Assembly (NCBI GenBank): GCA_965216915.1
Contig: CBDCGS010000011.1
Span: 496,001 to 560,000, forward strand
From: CBDCGS01 sp965216915
GTDB taxonomy: Bacteria; Pseudomonadota; Alphaproteobacteria; UBA828
DNA: 64,000 bases
Direction of reading: 5' to 3'
Below are positions 8,814 through 17,715 of this stretch, piece after piece. Under the pieces are notes generated by a model. The model made no database searches, was not told the origin of the DNA, and saw only the letters and a list, made by a program, of their open reading frames with translations. Position 1 is the first letter of the stretch; every line of letters starts with the position of its first letter. The position numbers and the translations under genes are program-made.

Positions 8814-11137
8814 TGACGATCGAGACCGTCGCCGTCATTGGCGCGGGGTTGATGGGAAGCGGCATCGCCGCGCACGTCACCAACGCCGGCCACAATGTGA
8901 TCCTCCTCGACATCGTGCCGGAGGGCGCGAAAAGCCGAAATGCGCTCGCGGACGGCGCCGTTCAGGCGCTTCTCAAGTCCGATCCCGCAGCGTTCATGGA
9001 CAAGGCCAACGCCAAGCGGATCACGACCGGCAATCTCGAAGACGACCTCAAGCGCCTGAAGGACGCCGACTGGATCATCGAGGCGGTGATCGAAAAGCCG
9101 GCCATCAAGCACGAGATCTACAAGAAGATCGACGCCGTCAGGAAGCCGGGCTCGATCGTCTCGTCCAACACCTCGACCATCCCGTGCCAGGTGCTGACCG
9201 AGGGCATGCCGGAGAGCTTCGCGCGTGACTTCTTGATCACGCACTTCTTCAACCCCCCGCGCTACATGCGGCTCCTCGAAATCATCGCAGGCCCGCAAAC
9301 GCGGCCCGACGCGGTGGCGGCAGTGCGCGACTTCGCAGACCACGAGCTCGGCAAGGGCGTGGTCGACTGCAAGGACACGCCCGGCTTCATCGCGAACCGC
9401 ATCGGCACGTTCTGGATCGTCGCCGCCGTCAAGGAGGCGCTCGGCGGCTTGGTGACCGTCGAGGAGGCGGATGCCGTGCTCAGCCGGCCGATCGGGGTGC
9501 CGAAAACCGGCGTTTTCGGGCTGATGGACCTGGTCGGCATCGACCTCATGCCGCTCGTCGGCAAAAGCCTGCACGACGCGGTGCCGGAGGGCGACGCGTT
9601 CCGCGATATCTACAGCGAGCCGGCGCTCCTGAAGAAGATGATCGACGACGGCTATATCGGGCGAAAGGGCAAGGGCGGCTTCTACCGCCTGAAGCCCGAC
9701 TCCAAGGAGCGGATCAAGGAGGTTCTCGACCTCGAAACCGGTGACTACGGGCCCGCCAAGCGGCCGACGCCCGAAAGCGTGCGGCAGGCCGGCCGCTCGC
9801 TCCGCGCCCTGCTCGAATTTCCCGACGACACCGGCACCTACGCCTGGCGGGTGATGTCCGCCACCCTCTCCTACGCGGCCGCCCTCGTGCCGGAGATTGC
9901 CGACGACGTGCTCGCGGTCGATAGCGCCATGCGCCTCGGCTATGCCTGGAAGCGCGGGCCGTTCGAGCTGATCGACCAGGCGGGCGCCAAATGGTTTGCG
10001 GATCGGCTCGCCGCGGAGGGCCGGCCGGTGCCGCCGCTCCTCGCGAAAGCGGCCGAGCAGGACGGCTTCTACCGCGTCGCCAATGGACGCTACGAATATC
10101 TCGCGACCGACGGCAGCTACGCCCCGGTGACCCGGCCGGAGGGCGTGCTGCTGCTCTCCGACATCAAGCGCACGCAAAAACCCCTCGCCAAGAACGGCTC
10201 GGCGAGCCTCTGGGACATCGGCGACGGCATCGCCTGCCTCGAGTTCCACACCAAGATGAACGCGCTCGACACCGAGGTCATGGCGCTCGCTCAGAAGTCG
10301 ATCGAGATCGTCGGACGCGACTACAAGGGGCTCGTGATCCACAACGAGGCGTCGAACTTCTCGGTCGGCATGAACCTCGGGCTTGCGCTCTTCGTGATCA
10401 ATGTCGGCGCCTGGCCGATGATCGACGAGACGATCGGCCAGGGACAAGCCGCCTTCCGCGCGCTCAAGTTCGCACCCTTCCCCGTGGTGGGCGCGCCATC
10501 CGGCATGGCGCTCGGCGGCGGCTGCGAGGTGCTGCTCCATTGCGACGCCATCCAGGCCCATGCGGAGAGCTACATCGGCCTCGTCGAGGCCGGCGTCGGT
10601 ATCGTGCCCGGATGGGGCGGCTGCAAGGAGCTGTTGCTGCGCCACATGAGCGGCAAGCGCGGCTTCGGCGGCTCGATGCCGGCAATCTCGAAGGTGTTCG
10701 AAACCATCGGGCTCGCCAAAGTGTCGCGCTCGGCTGCGGAGGCGCGCGCGATCGGCTTCCTGCGCGAGGGCGATGCGATCTCCGCCAACCGCGACCGCTT
10801 GCTTGCGGACGCCAAGCAAAAAGCCCTGGCGCTCGCCGAGGGCTATCAGCCGCCCGAGCCGCAGAGCATCAAGCTTCCCGGCAAGACGGCCCGCGTGGCC
10901 CTCAAGATGGCCGTGAAGGGGCTCGCCAAGACCCGCAAGGCGACCGAGCACGATCTCGTCGTCGTCGAGCATCTCGGCAACGTGTTGACGGGCGGCGAGA
11001 CGGACGCGACCAAAGAGGTGGGCGAAGACCGGATTTCCGAGCTCGAGCGCGAGGCGCTGATGGCGCTCATCCGCGAGCCGCGCACGATCGCGCGCATGGA
11101 GCACATGCTCGAGACCGGAAAACCGCTCCGCAACTAG
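8813..11137 (+). CDS. fadB: 3-hydroxyacyl-CoA dehydrogenase / enoyl-CoA hydratase fusion
   Basis: 774 aa bifunctional beta-oxidation enzyme. The NAD-binding motif VIGAGLMGSGIAAH is at the very N-terminus, followed by the dehydrogenase domain with SSNTSTIP and the catalytic His of THFFNPPRYM (~143). A second dehydrogenase-like helical region follows, then a C-terminal enoyl-CoA hydratase/crotonase domain (~460-690) with GMALGGGCEV and the Glu-containing GLVEAGVGIVPGWGG. This order is the reverse of E. coli FadB (hydratase first). The form with the dehydrogenase first is common in alphaproteobacteria. Translation starts within the thiolase stop. Confidence 0.93.
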   Translation: MTIETVAVIGAGLMGSGIAAHVTNAGHNVILLDIVPEGAKSRNALADGAVQALLKSDPAAFMDKANAKRITTGNLEDDLKRLKDADWIIEAVIEKPAIKHEIYKKIDAVRKPGSIVSSNTSTIPCQVLTEGMPESFARDFLITHFFNPPRYMRLLEIIAGPQTRPDAVAAVRDFADHELGKGVVDCKDTPGFIANRIGTFWIVAAVKEALGGLVTVEEADAVLSRPIGVPKTGVFGLMDLVGIDLMPLVGKSLHDAVPEGDAFRDIYSEPALLKKMIDDGYIGRKGKGGFYRLKPDSKERIKEVLDLETGDYGPAKRPTPESVRQAGRSLRALLEFPDDTGTYAWRVMSATLSYAAALVPEIADDVLAVDSAMRLGYAWKRGPFELIDQAGAKWFADRLAAEGRPVPPLLAKAAEQDGFYRVANGRYEYLATDGSYAPVTRPEGVLLLSDIKRTQKPLAKNGSASLWDIGDGIACLEFHTKMNALDTEVMALAQKSIEIVGRDYKGLVIHNEASNFSVGMNLGLALFVINVGAWPMIDETIGQGQAAFRALKFAPFPVVGAPSGMALGGGCEVLLHCDAIQAHAESYIGLVEAGVGIVPGWGGCKELLLRHMSGKRGFGGSMPAISKVFETIGLAKVSRSAAEARAIGFLREGDAISANRDRLLADAKQKALALAEGYQPPEPQSIKLPGKTARVALKMAVKGLAKTRKATEHDLVVVEHLGNVLTGGETDATKEVGEDRISELEREALMALIREPRTIARMEHMLETGKPLRN

Positions 11138-11170
11138 CGGCGGCCCACGAGCCGGCGCAGGAGAGACACG

Positions 11171-12967
11171 ATGCAGACCTACACCGCACCCTTGCGCGAG
11201 ATGCGCTTCGTCCTCAACGAGCTGCTCGACGTGAGCCAGCTGAGCGCGCTCCCCGGTTTCGAGGAAGCGACGCCAGACATGATCGACGCGATCATCGAAG
11301 AGGGCGCGAAGCTCTGCGAGAACACCCTCCTCCCGCTGAACCGCACGGCGGACGAGGAAGGCTGCCACTATGAGAACGGCGTTGTGCGCACGCCGAAGGG
11401 CTTCAAGGAAGCCTATGACACCTTCGTGGAATCAGGCTGGCTTGCGATCTCGAGCGATCCGGCCTATGGCGGCCAAGGCTTGCCAGAGCTCGTCAACGTG
11501 GTCTTCGACGAGATGGTTTGCTCGACCAACCTCTCCTTTGGTGTTTATCCGCTGCTCTCGAAGGGCGCCTCGGCGCTCCTCGAGGCGCACGGCACCGAAG
11601 CGCTCAAGGATGCCTATCTGCCGAATCTCACGAACGGCACCTGGAGCGGCACGATGTGCCTGACCGAGCCGCACTGCGGCACCGATCTCGGCCTCATCCG
11701 CACCAAGGCCGAGCCGACGGGTGACGGCAAATACAAGATCTCAGGCACCAAGATCTTCATCTCCGCCGGAGAGCATGACCTTACCGAGAACATCGTTCAC
11801 CTGGTGCTGGCCAAGCTCCCGGACGCACCCGCCGGCGTGCGCGGGATCAGCCTCTTCCTCGTGCCCAAGCACGCGCTCAATGAGGACGGCACGCCCGGTC
11901 CGCGCAACGGCGTGAGCTGCGGCTCCATCGAGAAAAAGATGGGCATCCACGGTTCGGCCACCTGTGTGATGCACTTCGAGGACTCCGAGGGCTATCTCAT
12001 CGGCAACCCGCATCAGGGGCTGCGCTGCATGTTCACGATGATGAACGCCGCGCGGCTCGGCGTCGGCCTGCAGGGCCTCGGGCTGAGCGAGACCGCCTAT
12101 CAGAGCGCCACCGCCTACGCCAAGGAGCGGCGCCAGGGGCGGAGCCTCAAGGGCGCGGACGACCCTTCCGCCTCAGCCGATTCGATCATCGTGCACCCCG
12201 ATGTGCGGCGCATGCTGCTCACCATCCGCGCCCTCAACGAGGGCGCGCGGGCCCTTGCCTATTGGGTCGCGATGCAGCTCGACATTTCGCGCAAACACCC
12301 GGATCCCGAGGTGCGCCGCGATGCCGACGAGCTGGTGCAATTGATGACCCCGATCATCAAGGCCTTTTTCACCGACTATGGCTTCGAGGCGACCAACCTC
12401 GGCGTCCAGGTGCATGGCGGCCACGGCTACATCCGCGAGCACGGCATGGAGCAGCTGGTCCGCGACGCCCGCATCGCGCAAATCTACGAGGGCGCGAACG
12501 GCATCCAGGCGCTCGACCTCGTCGGGCGCAAGCTCGCCCAACGCGCCGGACGCTATCTGCGCCACTTCTTCCATCCCGCGATCGAGTTCGTCGAGGCGAA
12601 CAAAGACGACCCGGTGCTGGCCGACATCGTACAACCGCTCGGCAAGGCGCTCGGCAAGCTGCAGACCGCGACACTGGTCGTCGCCCAGCGCGGTCTCGGC
12701 GACCCCGAGGAGGCGGGTGCGGTGGCCACCGACTACCTCAAGATGTTCGGTCTCTGCGCGGTCGGCTACATGTGGGCGCAGATGGCGAAGCTCGCCGCCG
12801 AGCACGAGAACGGCGGCAACGGCGCGGCCGACGATCCCTTCTACGAGAGCAAGCTCAAGACCGCGCGCTTCTACATGCACAAGATCCTGCCCGACAGCGC
12901 GGGCCTTTTCCTGAAGATCATGGCCGGCAAGGAAACGCTGATGGCCCACGCGGTCGACGAGTTCTAG
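11171..12967 (+). CDS. Acyl-CoA dehydrogenase, DmdC-like long form
   Basis: 598 aa FAD-dependent acyl-CoA dehydrogenase introducing the 2,3 double bond. It has the long N-terminal leader (YTAPLREMRFVLNELL) and C-terminal extension of the group that includes DmdC, the 3-methylmercaptopropionyl-CoA dehydrogenase. The catalytic Glu is in IYEGANGIQ (~440), the position used in DmdC. FAD/substrate motifs CLTEPHCGTD and HGGHGYI are present. A strong AGGAGAG precedes the ATG, 33 bp after the dehydrogenase/hydratase gene. Many members of this group act on ordinary fatty acyl-CoAs, so a sulfonium-compound role is not implied by sequence alone. Confidence 0.9.
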   Translation: MQTYTAPLREMRFVLNELLDVSQLSALPGFEEATPDMIDAIIEEGAKLCENTLLPLNRTADEEGCHYENGVVRTPKGFKEAYDTFVESGWLAISSDPAYGGQGLPELVNVVFDEMVCSTNLSFGVYPLLSKGASALLEAHGTEALKDAYLPNLTNGTWSGTMCLTEPHCGTDLGLIRTKAEPTGDGKYKISGTKIFISAGEHDLTENIVHLVLAKLPDAPAGVRGISLFLVPKHALNEDGTPGPRNGVSCGSIEKKMGIHGSATCVMHFEDSEGYLIGNPHQGLRCMFTMMNAARLGVGLQGLGLSETAYQSATAYAKERRQGRSLKGADDPSASADSIIVHPDVRRMLLTIRALNEGARALAYWVAMQLDISRKHPDPEVRRDADELVQLMTPIIKAFFTDYGFEATNLGVQVHGGHGYIREHGMEQLVRDARIAQIYEGANGIQALDLVGRKLAQRAGRYLRHFFHPAIEFVEANKDDPVLADIVQPLGKALGKLQTATLVVAQRGLGDPEEAGAVATDYLKMFGLCAVGYMWAQMAKLAAEHENGGNGAADDPFYESKLKTARFYMHKILPDSAGLFLKIMAGKETLMAHAVDEF

Positions 12968-13005
12968 TCTTCGACGCCCGCACCCGACCGGCCAGCCAAC
13001 GACCC

Positions 13006-14151
13006 ATGATCGCCCTGCGTGCCCTTCTCGCGGTCGTGGTGATCATTGCGTTGGGGCAAGGCCCCGCCGCAGCGCGTGAATGCGTCGGACCGGGAATCAA
13101 CCACCGTCCACCGGTCTTTTCCTCAGACGACGTCTTGAGCGTGCTCGCGTTCAACGTCTACATGCTGCCGGCCGACGTGCGCCATGTTCCCGTGATCGGG
13201 TCGCGATTCGCGCTGGCGCAGGAAGAGCGCGCGGCGCTCATTCCACGCTTCCTCGAGCCCTTCGACGTCGTGATCTTTTCCGAGGCCTACGACGACGACG
13301 CGCGCACGATCCTGCTCGACGGCATGGCCAAGGCCGGCTTTACCCACAGCACCCACATTCTCGGCACGGCTTTCCTTGCCTCGCGCTCGCAAGCCAAGAA
13401 CCGCGTTTACAGCCAACCCACCCCGCGTCGGGCGTGCGCCGGCGAGGCCGGTTGCGACGATGAGAATACCGGCTTCGGGCAAGCCGGCGAGGGCGACATC
13501 AGCATGGGTCAGGATGGCGGCGTCATCATCGTGAGCCGTCACCCGATCAGCCGAGCCAAGGAGCTGGTGTACAAGGGATGCGACGGTCGTGACTGCCGTG
13601 CGTCCAAAGGTTTCGTTTACGCCCAGATCGAGAAGGGGCAGCGCCGCTACCACGTGATCGGCACCCACGCGCAGTTCGGCTGGGGCACCAGCCAGCGCGC
13701 CGCCCGCGCAAAGCAAATGCGCGCGATCTGGGATTTCGTCGAGAACAAGTCGGGCATCCCGCGCACCGAGGCGGTGGTCATCGGTGGCGACTTCAACGTC
13801 TTCCGCCACGAGCTCGATTCACTGCTGGATGGCGAAGGGATCGGCGCGCTGGCCCCCACCTTCCTCGGGCATGGCTATACCCGCGAATCCCGCAGTGACT
13901 GGGCCAAGGCGGGCAATGGCTATGTCGACTACGTGCTCGCCAAGAAGGGCTGGAAGACGCCGCGTTATGCGAGCAACTGCCCAATGGTGTTCCGCACGCG
14001 CTACGACTTCGAGGATTGGACGCTCCTCACCACCGTCGAAGGCAAGGATTACTGCGATCTGTCGGATCACTGGGCGGTGTGGGGCTTCTTCGACTACCGC
14101 GAGACACCGGCCGGCCCCGACTGCCCGGCGCCAGAGTTTCCACGGGGTTAG
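13006..14151 (+). CDS. Secreted sphingomyelinase-like phosphodiesterase (endonuclease/exonuclease/phosphatase fold)
   Basis: 381 aa with an N-terminal signal peptide (hydrophobic core ALLAVVVIIALGQ, cleavage probably after AAA near residue 23). Catalytic elements of the EEP superfamily are visible: N in VLAFNVYMLP, E in VVIFSEAY, the DCRASKGF loop, HVIGTHAQ, VIGGDFNVF and the C-terminal SDHWAVWGFFDY. The loop and length resemble bacterial neutral sphingomyelinase C, which hydrolyses sphingomyelin to ceramide and phosphocholine. A general phospholipase C-like or nuclease role cannot be excluded. Its stop codon overlaps the stop of the convergent SDR gene by 4 bp. A frameshifted remnant copy of its last part is at 15224-15475. 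Confidence 0.85.
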   Translation: MIALRALLAVVVIIALGQGPAAARECVGPGINHRPPVFSSDDVLSVLAFNVYMLPADVRHVPVIGSRFALAQEERAALIPRFLEPFDVVIFSEAYDDDARTILLDGMAKAGFTHSTHILGTAFLASRSQAKNRVYSQPTPRRACAGEAGCDDENTGFGQAGEGDISMGQDGGVIIVSRHPISRAKELVYKGCDGRDCRASKGFVYAQIEKGQRRYHVIGTHAQFGWGTSQRAARAKQMRAIWDFVENKSGIPRTEAVVIGGDFNVFRHELDSLLDGEGIGALAPTFLGHGYTRESRSDWAKAGNGYVDYVLAKKGWKTPRYASNCPMVFRTRYDFEDWTLLTTVEGKDYCDLSDHWAVWGFFDYRETPAGPDCPAPEFPRG

Positions 14152-15056
14152 GCGGCCCCAAAGCTGACGCCCGTCAGCGATTCGGAAACCTCCCAGAGCC
14201 GGCCTGCGATCGTCCGATCGTGCGAGCGGGCGTTTGACTTGACCTTCACCGGCGGACCCCACATCTCGAAGACCCGTGAGGGGCCGAAATAATCGCCCGG
14301 CGCCGCGCCCGGATCGAAGGCGGCGCGGAGCGTCGGCAGCGTGCCCATCTGCACGTCCTGCGAGAAAAAATTGTTGAGGAAACTGAAGAGGCTCGTGTGG
14401 CGCTGCAGCTCCGTTCGTGTCCAACCCGGATGCGCGGCGGTGACGCGCGGTGCGCCCCCGACGCCCTCCAGCCGTCGCGCCAATTCGTACGTGAAGTGGA
14501 GGTTGGCGATCTTGCTGTCGGCGTAGGCGCGCATCGTCTTGTAGCGACGTTTTTCCCAGGTGAGATCGTCGAAATCGATCCTGCCACCCCTATGCGCAAG
14601 GCTCGAGAGCACGACGATGCGGGCGCTTGCGGTCGCAAGCAGGAGCGGCATCAACCGGCCAATCAGCGCAAAGTGGCCGAGATGGTTGGTGCCGAACTGG
14701 AGCTCGAAGCCATCCTCGGTCTTGCCATAGGGCGGCATCATCACGCCGGCGTTCGCGACCAGGAGGTCCAGCCGTTCCGCGTCCGCGTGAAACCCCTCGG
14801 CGAACGCCGCAACCGATGCGAGGCTCGCCAGATCAAGCGGCCGCACGACGATCTCCGCCGCGGGCGATGCCTGGCGCAGCGTGGCGGCCACGGCCTCGCC
14901 CTTGGCTGCATTGCGCACCGCGAGGATGACCTTCGCGTTCTTGCTCGCGAGCACGCGCGCGGTCTCCTCACCCAGGCCGCTGGTCGACCCGGTGACGATG
15001 GCCACCGTGCCGCTTTGATCCGGGATCGATTGCGCTGTCCAATTCGACGCCGCCAT
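14148..15056 (-). CDS. Short-chain dehydrogenase/reductase, retinol-dehydrogenase-like
   Basis: 302 aa SDR. The NAD(P)-binding motif TGSTSGLGEE is near residue 20, NAGVMM near 100, and catalytic Ser-Tyr-Lys in VLSSLAH and YADSKIAN. The longer C-terminus and FGTNHLGHFAL resemble the retinol dehydrogenase/WW-domain oxidoreductase group. The substrate is unknown. The ATG at 15056 is preferred to an upstream ATG at 15113 because conserved sequence begins only shortly after it. It converges on the sphingomyelinase-like gene with a 4-bp overlap of coding ends. Part of its 3' end is also recognisable in the decayed copy at 15224-15475. Confidence 0.9.
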   Translation of the reverse strand: MAASNWTAQSIPDQSGTVAIVTGSTSGLGEETARVLASKNAKVILAVRNAAKGEAVAATLRQASPAAEIVVRPLDLASLASVAAFAEGFHADAERLDLLVANAGVMMPPYGKTEDGFELQFGTNHLGHFALIGRLMPLLLATASARIVVLSSLAHRGGRIDFDDLTWEKRRYKTMRAYADSKIANLHFTYELARRLEGVGGAPRVTAAHPGWTRTELQRHTSLFSFLNNFFSQDVQMGTLPTLRAAFDPGAAPGDYFGPSRVFEMWGPPVKVKSNARSHDRTIAGRLWEVSESLTGVSFGAA

Positions 15057-15188
15057 CAACCAAGCCCTCCCCCGATCGCATACGCCGACGACGATCCGCC
15101 GGTGCATTCGCAACCACTACAACGATTGCGGCGCAATTTCACGCCTCGGTCTTCGGCCGGCTCAAGGGTGCAGGGCGTAGTCCGTTCA

Positions 15189-15226
15189 ATTGACACCACG
15201 GGAAAAGCCCGGTTTTCTCCGGGCAT
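15189..15226 (+). repeat. Copy A of a 39-bp promoter-like repeat
   Basis: Contains TTGACA, a 17-nt spacer, then TTTTCT, ending at an ATG. It matches the stretch at 19001-19040 over most of its length, including an identical AAAGCCCGGTTTTCT core. Here the ATG leads only into the decayed sphingomyelinase fragment. The core also forms a 6-bp GCCCGG/CCGGGC hairpin in this copy. Confidence 0.55.
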
Positions 15227-15475
15227 GGCGTTCCGCACGCGCACGACTTCGAGGAGTACACGCTCCTGACCACCGTCGAAGGCAAGGACGACTGCGACCC
15301 CTCGGACCATTGGGCGGTGTGGGGCTTCTTCGACTACCGCGAGACGTCGGCCGGGCCGGATTGTCCGGCACCGGAGTTTCCGGGGATAGGAGCGAGCGAA
15401 GCACTGACGCCCGTCAAGGCGATAATCCGTTGGTGGAAACGGGCGTTGGGCGTGACCTTCACCCAATGCGCCCCA
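15224..15475 (+). pseudogene. Decayed second copy of the sphingomyelinase/SDR convergent gene ends
   Basis: Nucleotides 15224-15386 align with 13984-14146, the last ~55 codons of the sphingomyelinase-like gene, for example the shared string GTGTGGGGCTTCTTCGACTA. A one-base deletion near 15240 breaks the frame from the local ATG. After the stop, 15391-15475 aligns with the SDR 3' end (shared CTGACGCCCGTCA and GACCTTCAC). The remnant therefore preserves the convergent junction of both genes but lacks their 5' parts. The rest of the 577-bp gap from 15057 to 15633 shows no intact gene. Confidence 0.75.
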
Positions 15476-15548
15476 AAACGCCGACTTTCTCGCGGGCACT
15501 TTTGCAACGCCTAAGGCATCGATTTCCCTGGGCGACCAGGAACCCGTC

Positions 15549-15564
15549 AAAAACGACCGATTTT
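15549..15564 (+). repeat. Short dispersed repeat AAAACGACCGNTTTT, copy 1
   Basis: Near-palindromic AAAAACGACCGATTTT. Related copies are at 17505-17519 and 18922-18935, all in noncoding DNA around the IS3 element and Sel1 gene. Function unknown. Confidence 0.4.
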
Positions 15565-15633
15565 GGCCCGCAGGTTGTGGCGGGGGGTTGTGTTCGATAT
15601 GTGGGACAATGGCCCCGACTAAGGGAGAAACTA

Positions 15634-16116
15634 ATGACGTTTGAAATCGCCCCAATAGTCCCTGAGCTGTGGTGTTCAGACTTCGAGAAGTCGATGAAGT
15701 TCTATACGGACATCATCGGCTTCGAGGTGGATCAACAACGCGGACAAGACCCCCACGCCTACCTGTCGCTGAACGGGGCGCAGATCATGATTGCGCACTG
15801 GGCCCTGGATGGGAGTTGGGAGCCGTGGCATCCCGAACCGCTGGAGCAACCCTTTGGTCGGGGTGTTAACTTTCAGTTCATGGTCGACGATGTTCGGCAC
15901 TACCATGACAAGCTTCGGTCGAGAGGAATCAAGCCGTTCCGGGACTTTTATACGTCCGAAGTCTGGAAGACCGACTGCATGGATACACGGCGACAGTTCA
16001 TGGTTCTCGATCCCGACGGGTATCTCTTGAGATTTTCGCAAAGCATCAGCACCCGCCCGGTTACCGCTGCGGATCACGAAACTCTAAATCGATATTACGG
16101 TACGAGCTTTTCATAG
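15634..16116 (+). CDS. VOC (glyoxalase/bleomycin-resistance fold) protein
   Basis: 160 aa, one complete pair of beta-alpha-beta-beta-beta modules. Visible features are the opening VPELWCSDFEKSMKFY, the turn YTDIIGFEV, and the C-terminal FMVLDPDGYLLRFSQ, in which the Asp-Pro-(Asp/Asn)-Gly motif is typical. Members bind metal and act as glyoxalases or extradiol dioxygenases, or sequester antibiotics such as bleomycin; the sequence does not say which. AAGGGAGA lies 6 nt before the ATG. It stands alone between the decayed gene copy and the IS3 element, in DNA of somewhat lower GC, so horizontal acquisition is possible. Confidence 0.85.
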   Translation: MTFEIAPIVPELWCSDFEKSMKFYTDIIGFEVDQQRGQDPHAYLSLNGAQIMIAHWALDGSWEPWHPEPLEQPFGRGVNFQFMVDDVRHYHDKLRSRGIKPFRDFYTSEVWKTDCMDTRRQFMVLDPDGYLLRFSQSISTRPVTAADHETLNRYYGTSFS

Positions 16117-16282
16117 AGCCGTCATGACGAGATTTTCGAGCCTGAACTGCCGATTTCCCGCTTTCGAAGACCGTCACCAAAGCCTCGCTCCAGACCCTTA
16201 ACTGCCCTCCAAATGGAGTGCGCCCCTGGGGCCGGACAGTTAGGACCTAAGAGATTGACCGGGGCCGCCGGGCTTTCAGAGG

Positions 16283-16642
16283 ATGAAAGCCATGGCCAAG
16301 CACCGTTCCCACAGCATCACGTTCAAGCGTCAGGTTGCGCAGGAATATGTTGCTGGCGAGTCGCTCCATGGGCTTGCCAAGCGTCACGACGTCTCGCGCA
16401 ACCTGATCCGCGTCTGGGTGTCGAAGTTCGAGGCCGGCGCCTTCGATGAAGACGAGGAAGCCGCCGACCTTCTCCAGGAATACGAGGCGAAGATCGCCGC
16501 CCTTGAGCGTCTGGTCGGCAAGCAGGCGCTCGAGATCGAGTTTCTAAAGGGGGCTCTCAAAAACACACGTCGACTGAGAAGCGGGACTACATCCGTGATT
16601 GCCGGCCCCGTGGCATGTCCATCGCCCAAGGATGCCGGCTGA
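16283..16642 (+). CDS. IS3-family transposase OrfA
   Basis: Up to 119 aa with an N-terminal helix-turn-helix (SITFKRQVAQEYVAG to VSRNLIRVWVSKFE) that binds the terminal repeats, then a leucine-rich coiled coil (about residues 58-93) for multimerisation. The upstream frame gives ATG at 16283; ATG at 16292 has the better GAGGA spacing. At 16558-16564 the sequence CAAAAAC allows a -1 slip, after which the frame reads on as KHTSTEKRDYI into OrfB. The OrfAB fusion made this way would be the active transposase. Confidence 0.88.
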   Translation: MKAMAKHRSHSITFKRQVAQEYVAGESLHGLAKRHDVSRNLIRVWVSKFEAGAFDEDEEAADLLQEYEAKIAALERLVGKQALEIEFLKGALKNTRRLRSGTTSVIAGPVACPSPKDAG

Positions 16643-17439
16643 TGGGTCTTGCGCGCTCCACCTATTACGATGCACCTGCGATCAAAGCCGACGAAGCTGA
16701 GATCGTGGCGCGCATCACCGCGATCTGCGACGAGTTCGAGGCTTACGGCTACCGCCGCGTCGGGGCCGAGCTCCGCCACCAAGGGGTTGTCGTCAACGGC
16801 AAGAAGATCCGCCGCCTGATGCGCGAACACGGGCTGCAGCCCAAGCGTCGCAGGCGCTTCGTCACGACCACCGACAGCGATCACGACAGCCCGATCTTTC
16901 CGGATCGTGCCAAGGGCATGAAGCCCGACGGGCCGAACCAGCTTTGGGTTGCCGATCTCACCTACGTCGCGATTGCCGTCGGCTTCGTCTATGCCGCCGT
17001 GATTCTCGACGCCTGGTCGCGCCGCGTCGTCGGCTATGCCATCAGCCGCTCAATGGACGCACGCCTCACCCTGGCCGCACTCAAGGCCGCGGTCCGCTCG
17101 CGGCAGCCGCCCAGGGGATGCGTCCATCACTCCGATCGCGGATCACAGTACGCGTCGGGAGATTACCGCGCCCTGCTTGCTTCTCATGGTCTGGTCGGCT
17201 CGATGGGCAGACGCGGCAACCCGTACGACAACGCCATGGCCGAGAGCTTCATGAAGACGCTCAAGGTCGAGGCGGTCTACCTGATGGACTACGAGACCTT
17301 CGAGGACGTCTCCGCAGATCTTCCCCGCTTCATCGACGAGGTTTACAACACACGACGTCTCCACTCCGCGCTCGGATATCTGAGCCCGGCACAGTTCGAG
17401 GATCAACACGCCCGGCGCACGGTCAAATTCGTCGCCTGA
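16615..17439 (+). CDS. IS3-family transposase OrfB (DDE integrase domain)
   Basis: 274 aa. HTH_21 segment (SIAQGCRLMGLARSTYY and YGYRRVGAELR) followed by an rve integrase core. The catalytic triad is Asp in WVADLTYV, Asp in HHSDRGSQY and Glu in NAMAESFMKTLK, with the spacing expected for IS3. The frame is open upstream of its ATG as far as the A-run in orfA, in the -1 phase, as needed for a fused OrfAB. It ends 28 bp before the right terminal repeat end. Confidence 0.93.
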   Translation: MSIAQGCRLMGLARSTYYDAPAIKADEAEIVARITAICDEFEAYGYRRVGAELRHQGVVVNGKKIRRLMREHGLQPKRRRRFVTTTDSDHDSPIFPDRAKGMKPDGPNQLWVADLTYVAIAVGFVYAAVILDAWSRRVVGYAISRSMDARLTLAALKAAVRSRQPPRGCVHHSDRGSQYASGDYRALLASHGLVGSMGRRGNPYDNAMAESFMKTLKVEAVYLMDYETFEDVSADLPRFIDEVYNTRRLHSALGYLSPAQFEDQHARRTVKFVA

Positions 17440-17504
17440 GCCTGTCCACCGAAAGGGGCGCACTCCAAAAATGTGCCAAAACTCGACCGTTTCTGTCACA
17501 GGCG

Positions 17505-17519
17505 AAAACGACCGTTTTT
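17505..17519 (+). repeat. Short dispersed repeat AAAACGACCGTTTTT, copy 2
   Basis: Lies 37 bp outside the right end of the IS3 element. A degenerate relative (AAAACTCGACCGTTTC) is just before it at 17478-17493. Confidence 0.4.
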
Positions 17520-17715
17520 GACGTGAGGCACCGATCGACCGCTAACTTAGACCGAGTCTCCTGACTGTCTCGCTGCTGTTCCGGGAAACGCTAGTGCGTA
17601 CCCTGGGCCTTTTGCGGCGGCCCGTTGCGGCACCCGGCGCACCAATGTTGGTTTTCGATCAGAGCAGAACTAGTATAACAGCATTGGAATTGAATACAGA
17701 GATGGGAGCCGGCAG

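Larger units (their letters stand above)
16214..17467 (+). mobile_element. IS3-family insertion sequence, apparently complete (1254 bp)
   Basis: Bounded by 26-bp imperfect terminal inverted repeats, left TGGAGTGCGCCCCT...GGACAG and right the complement, 21 of 26 positions matching, with outermost TG and CA. Both sides are flanked by AAA (16211-16213 and 17468-17470), a possible 3-bp target duplication of the size typical for IS3. It carries two overlapping frames with a candidate slippery run. Both terminal repeats and the DDE triad are intact, so it may be active. Confidence 0.9.

Noticed and set aside
8810..11368. 852-residue open frame on the minus strand
   Set aside because: Antisense to the dehydrogenase/hydratase gene. 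Low-complexity basic translation, no ribosome site or motif.
15060..15655. Open frames across the gap between the SDR and VOC genes
   Set aside because: They cross the decayed copy of the sphingomyelinase/SDR junction and read it out of frame.
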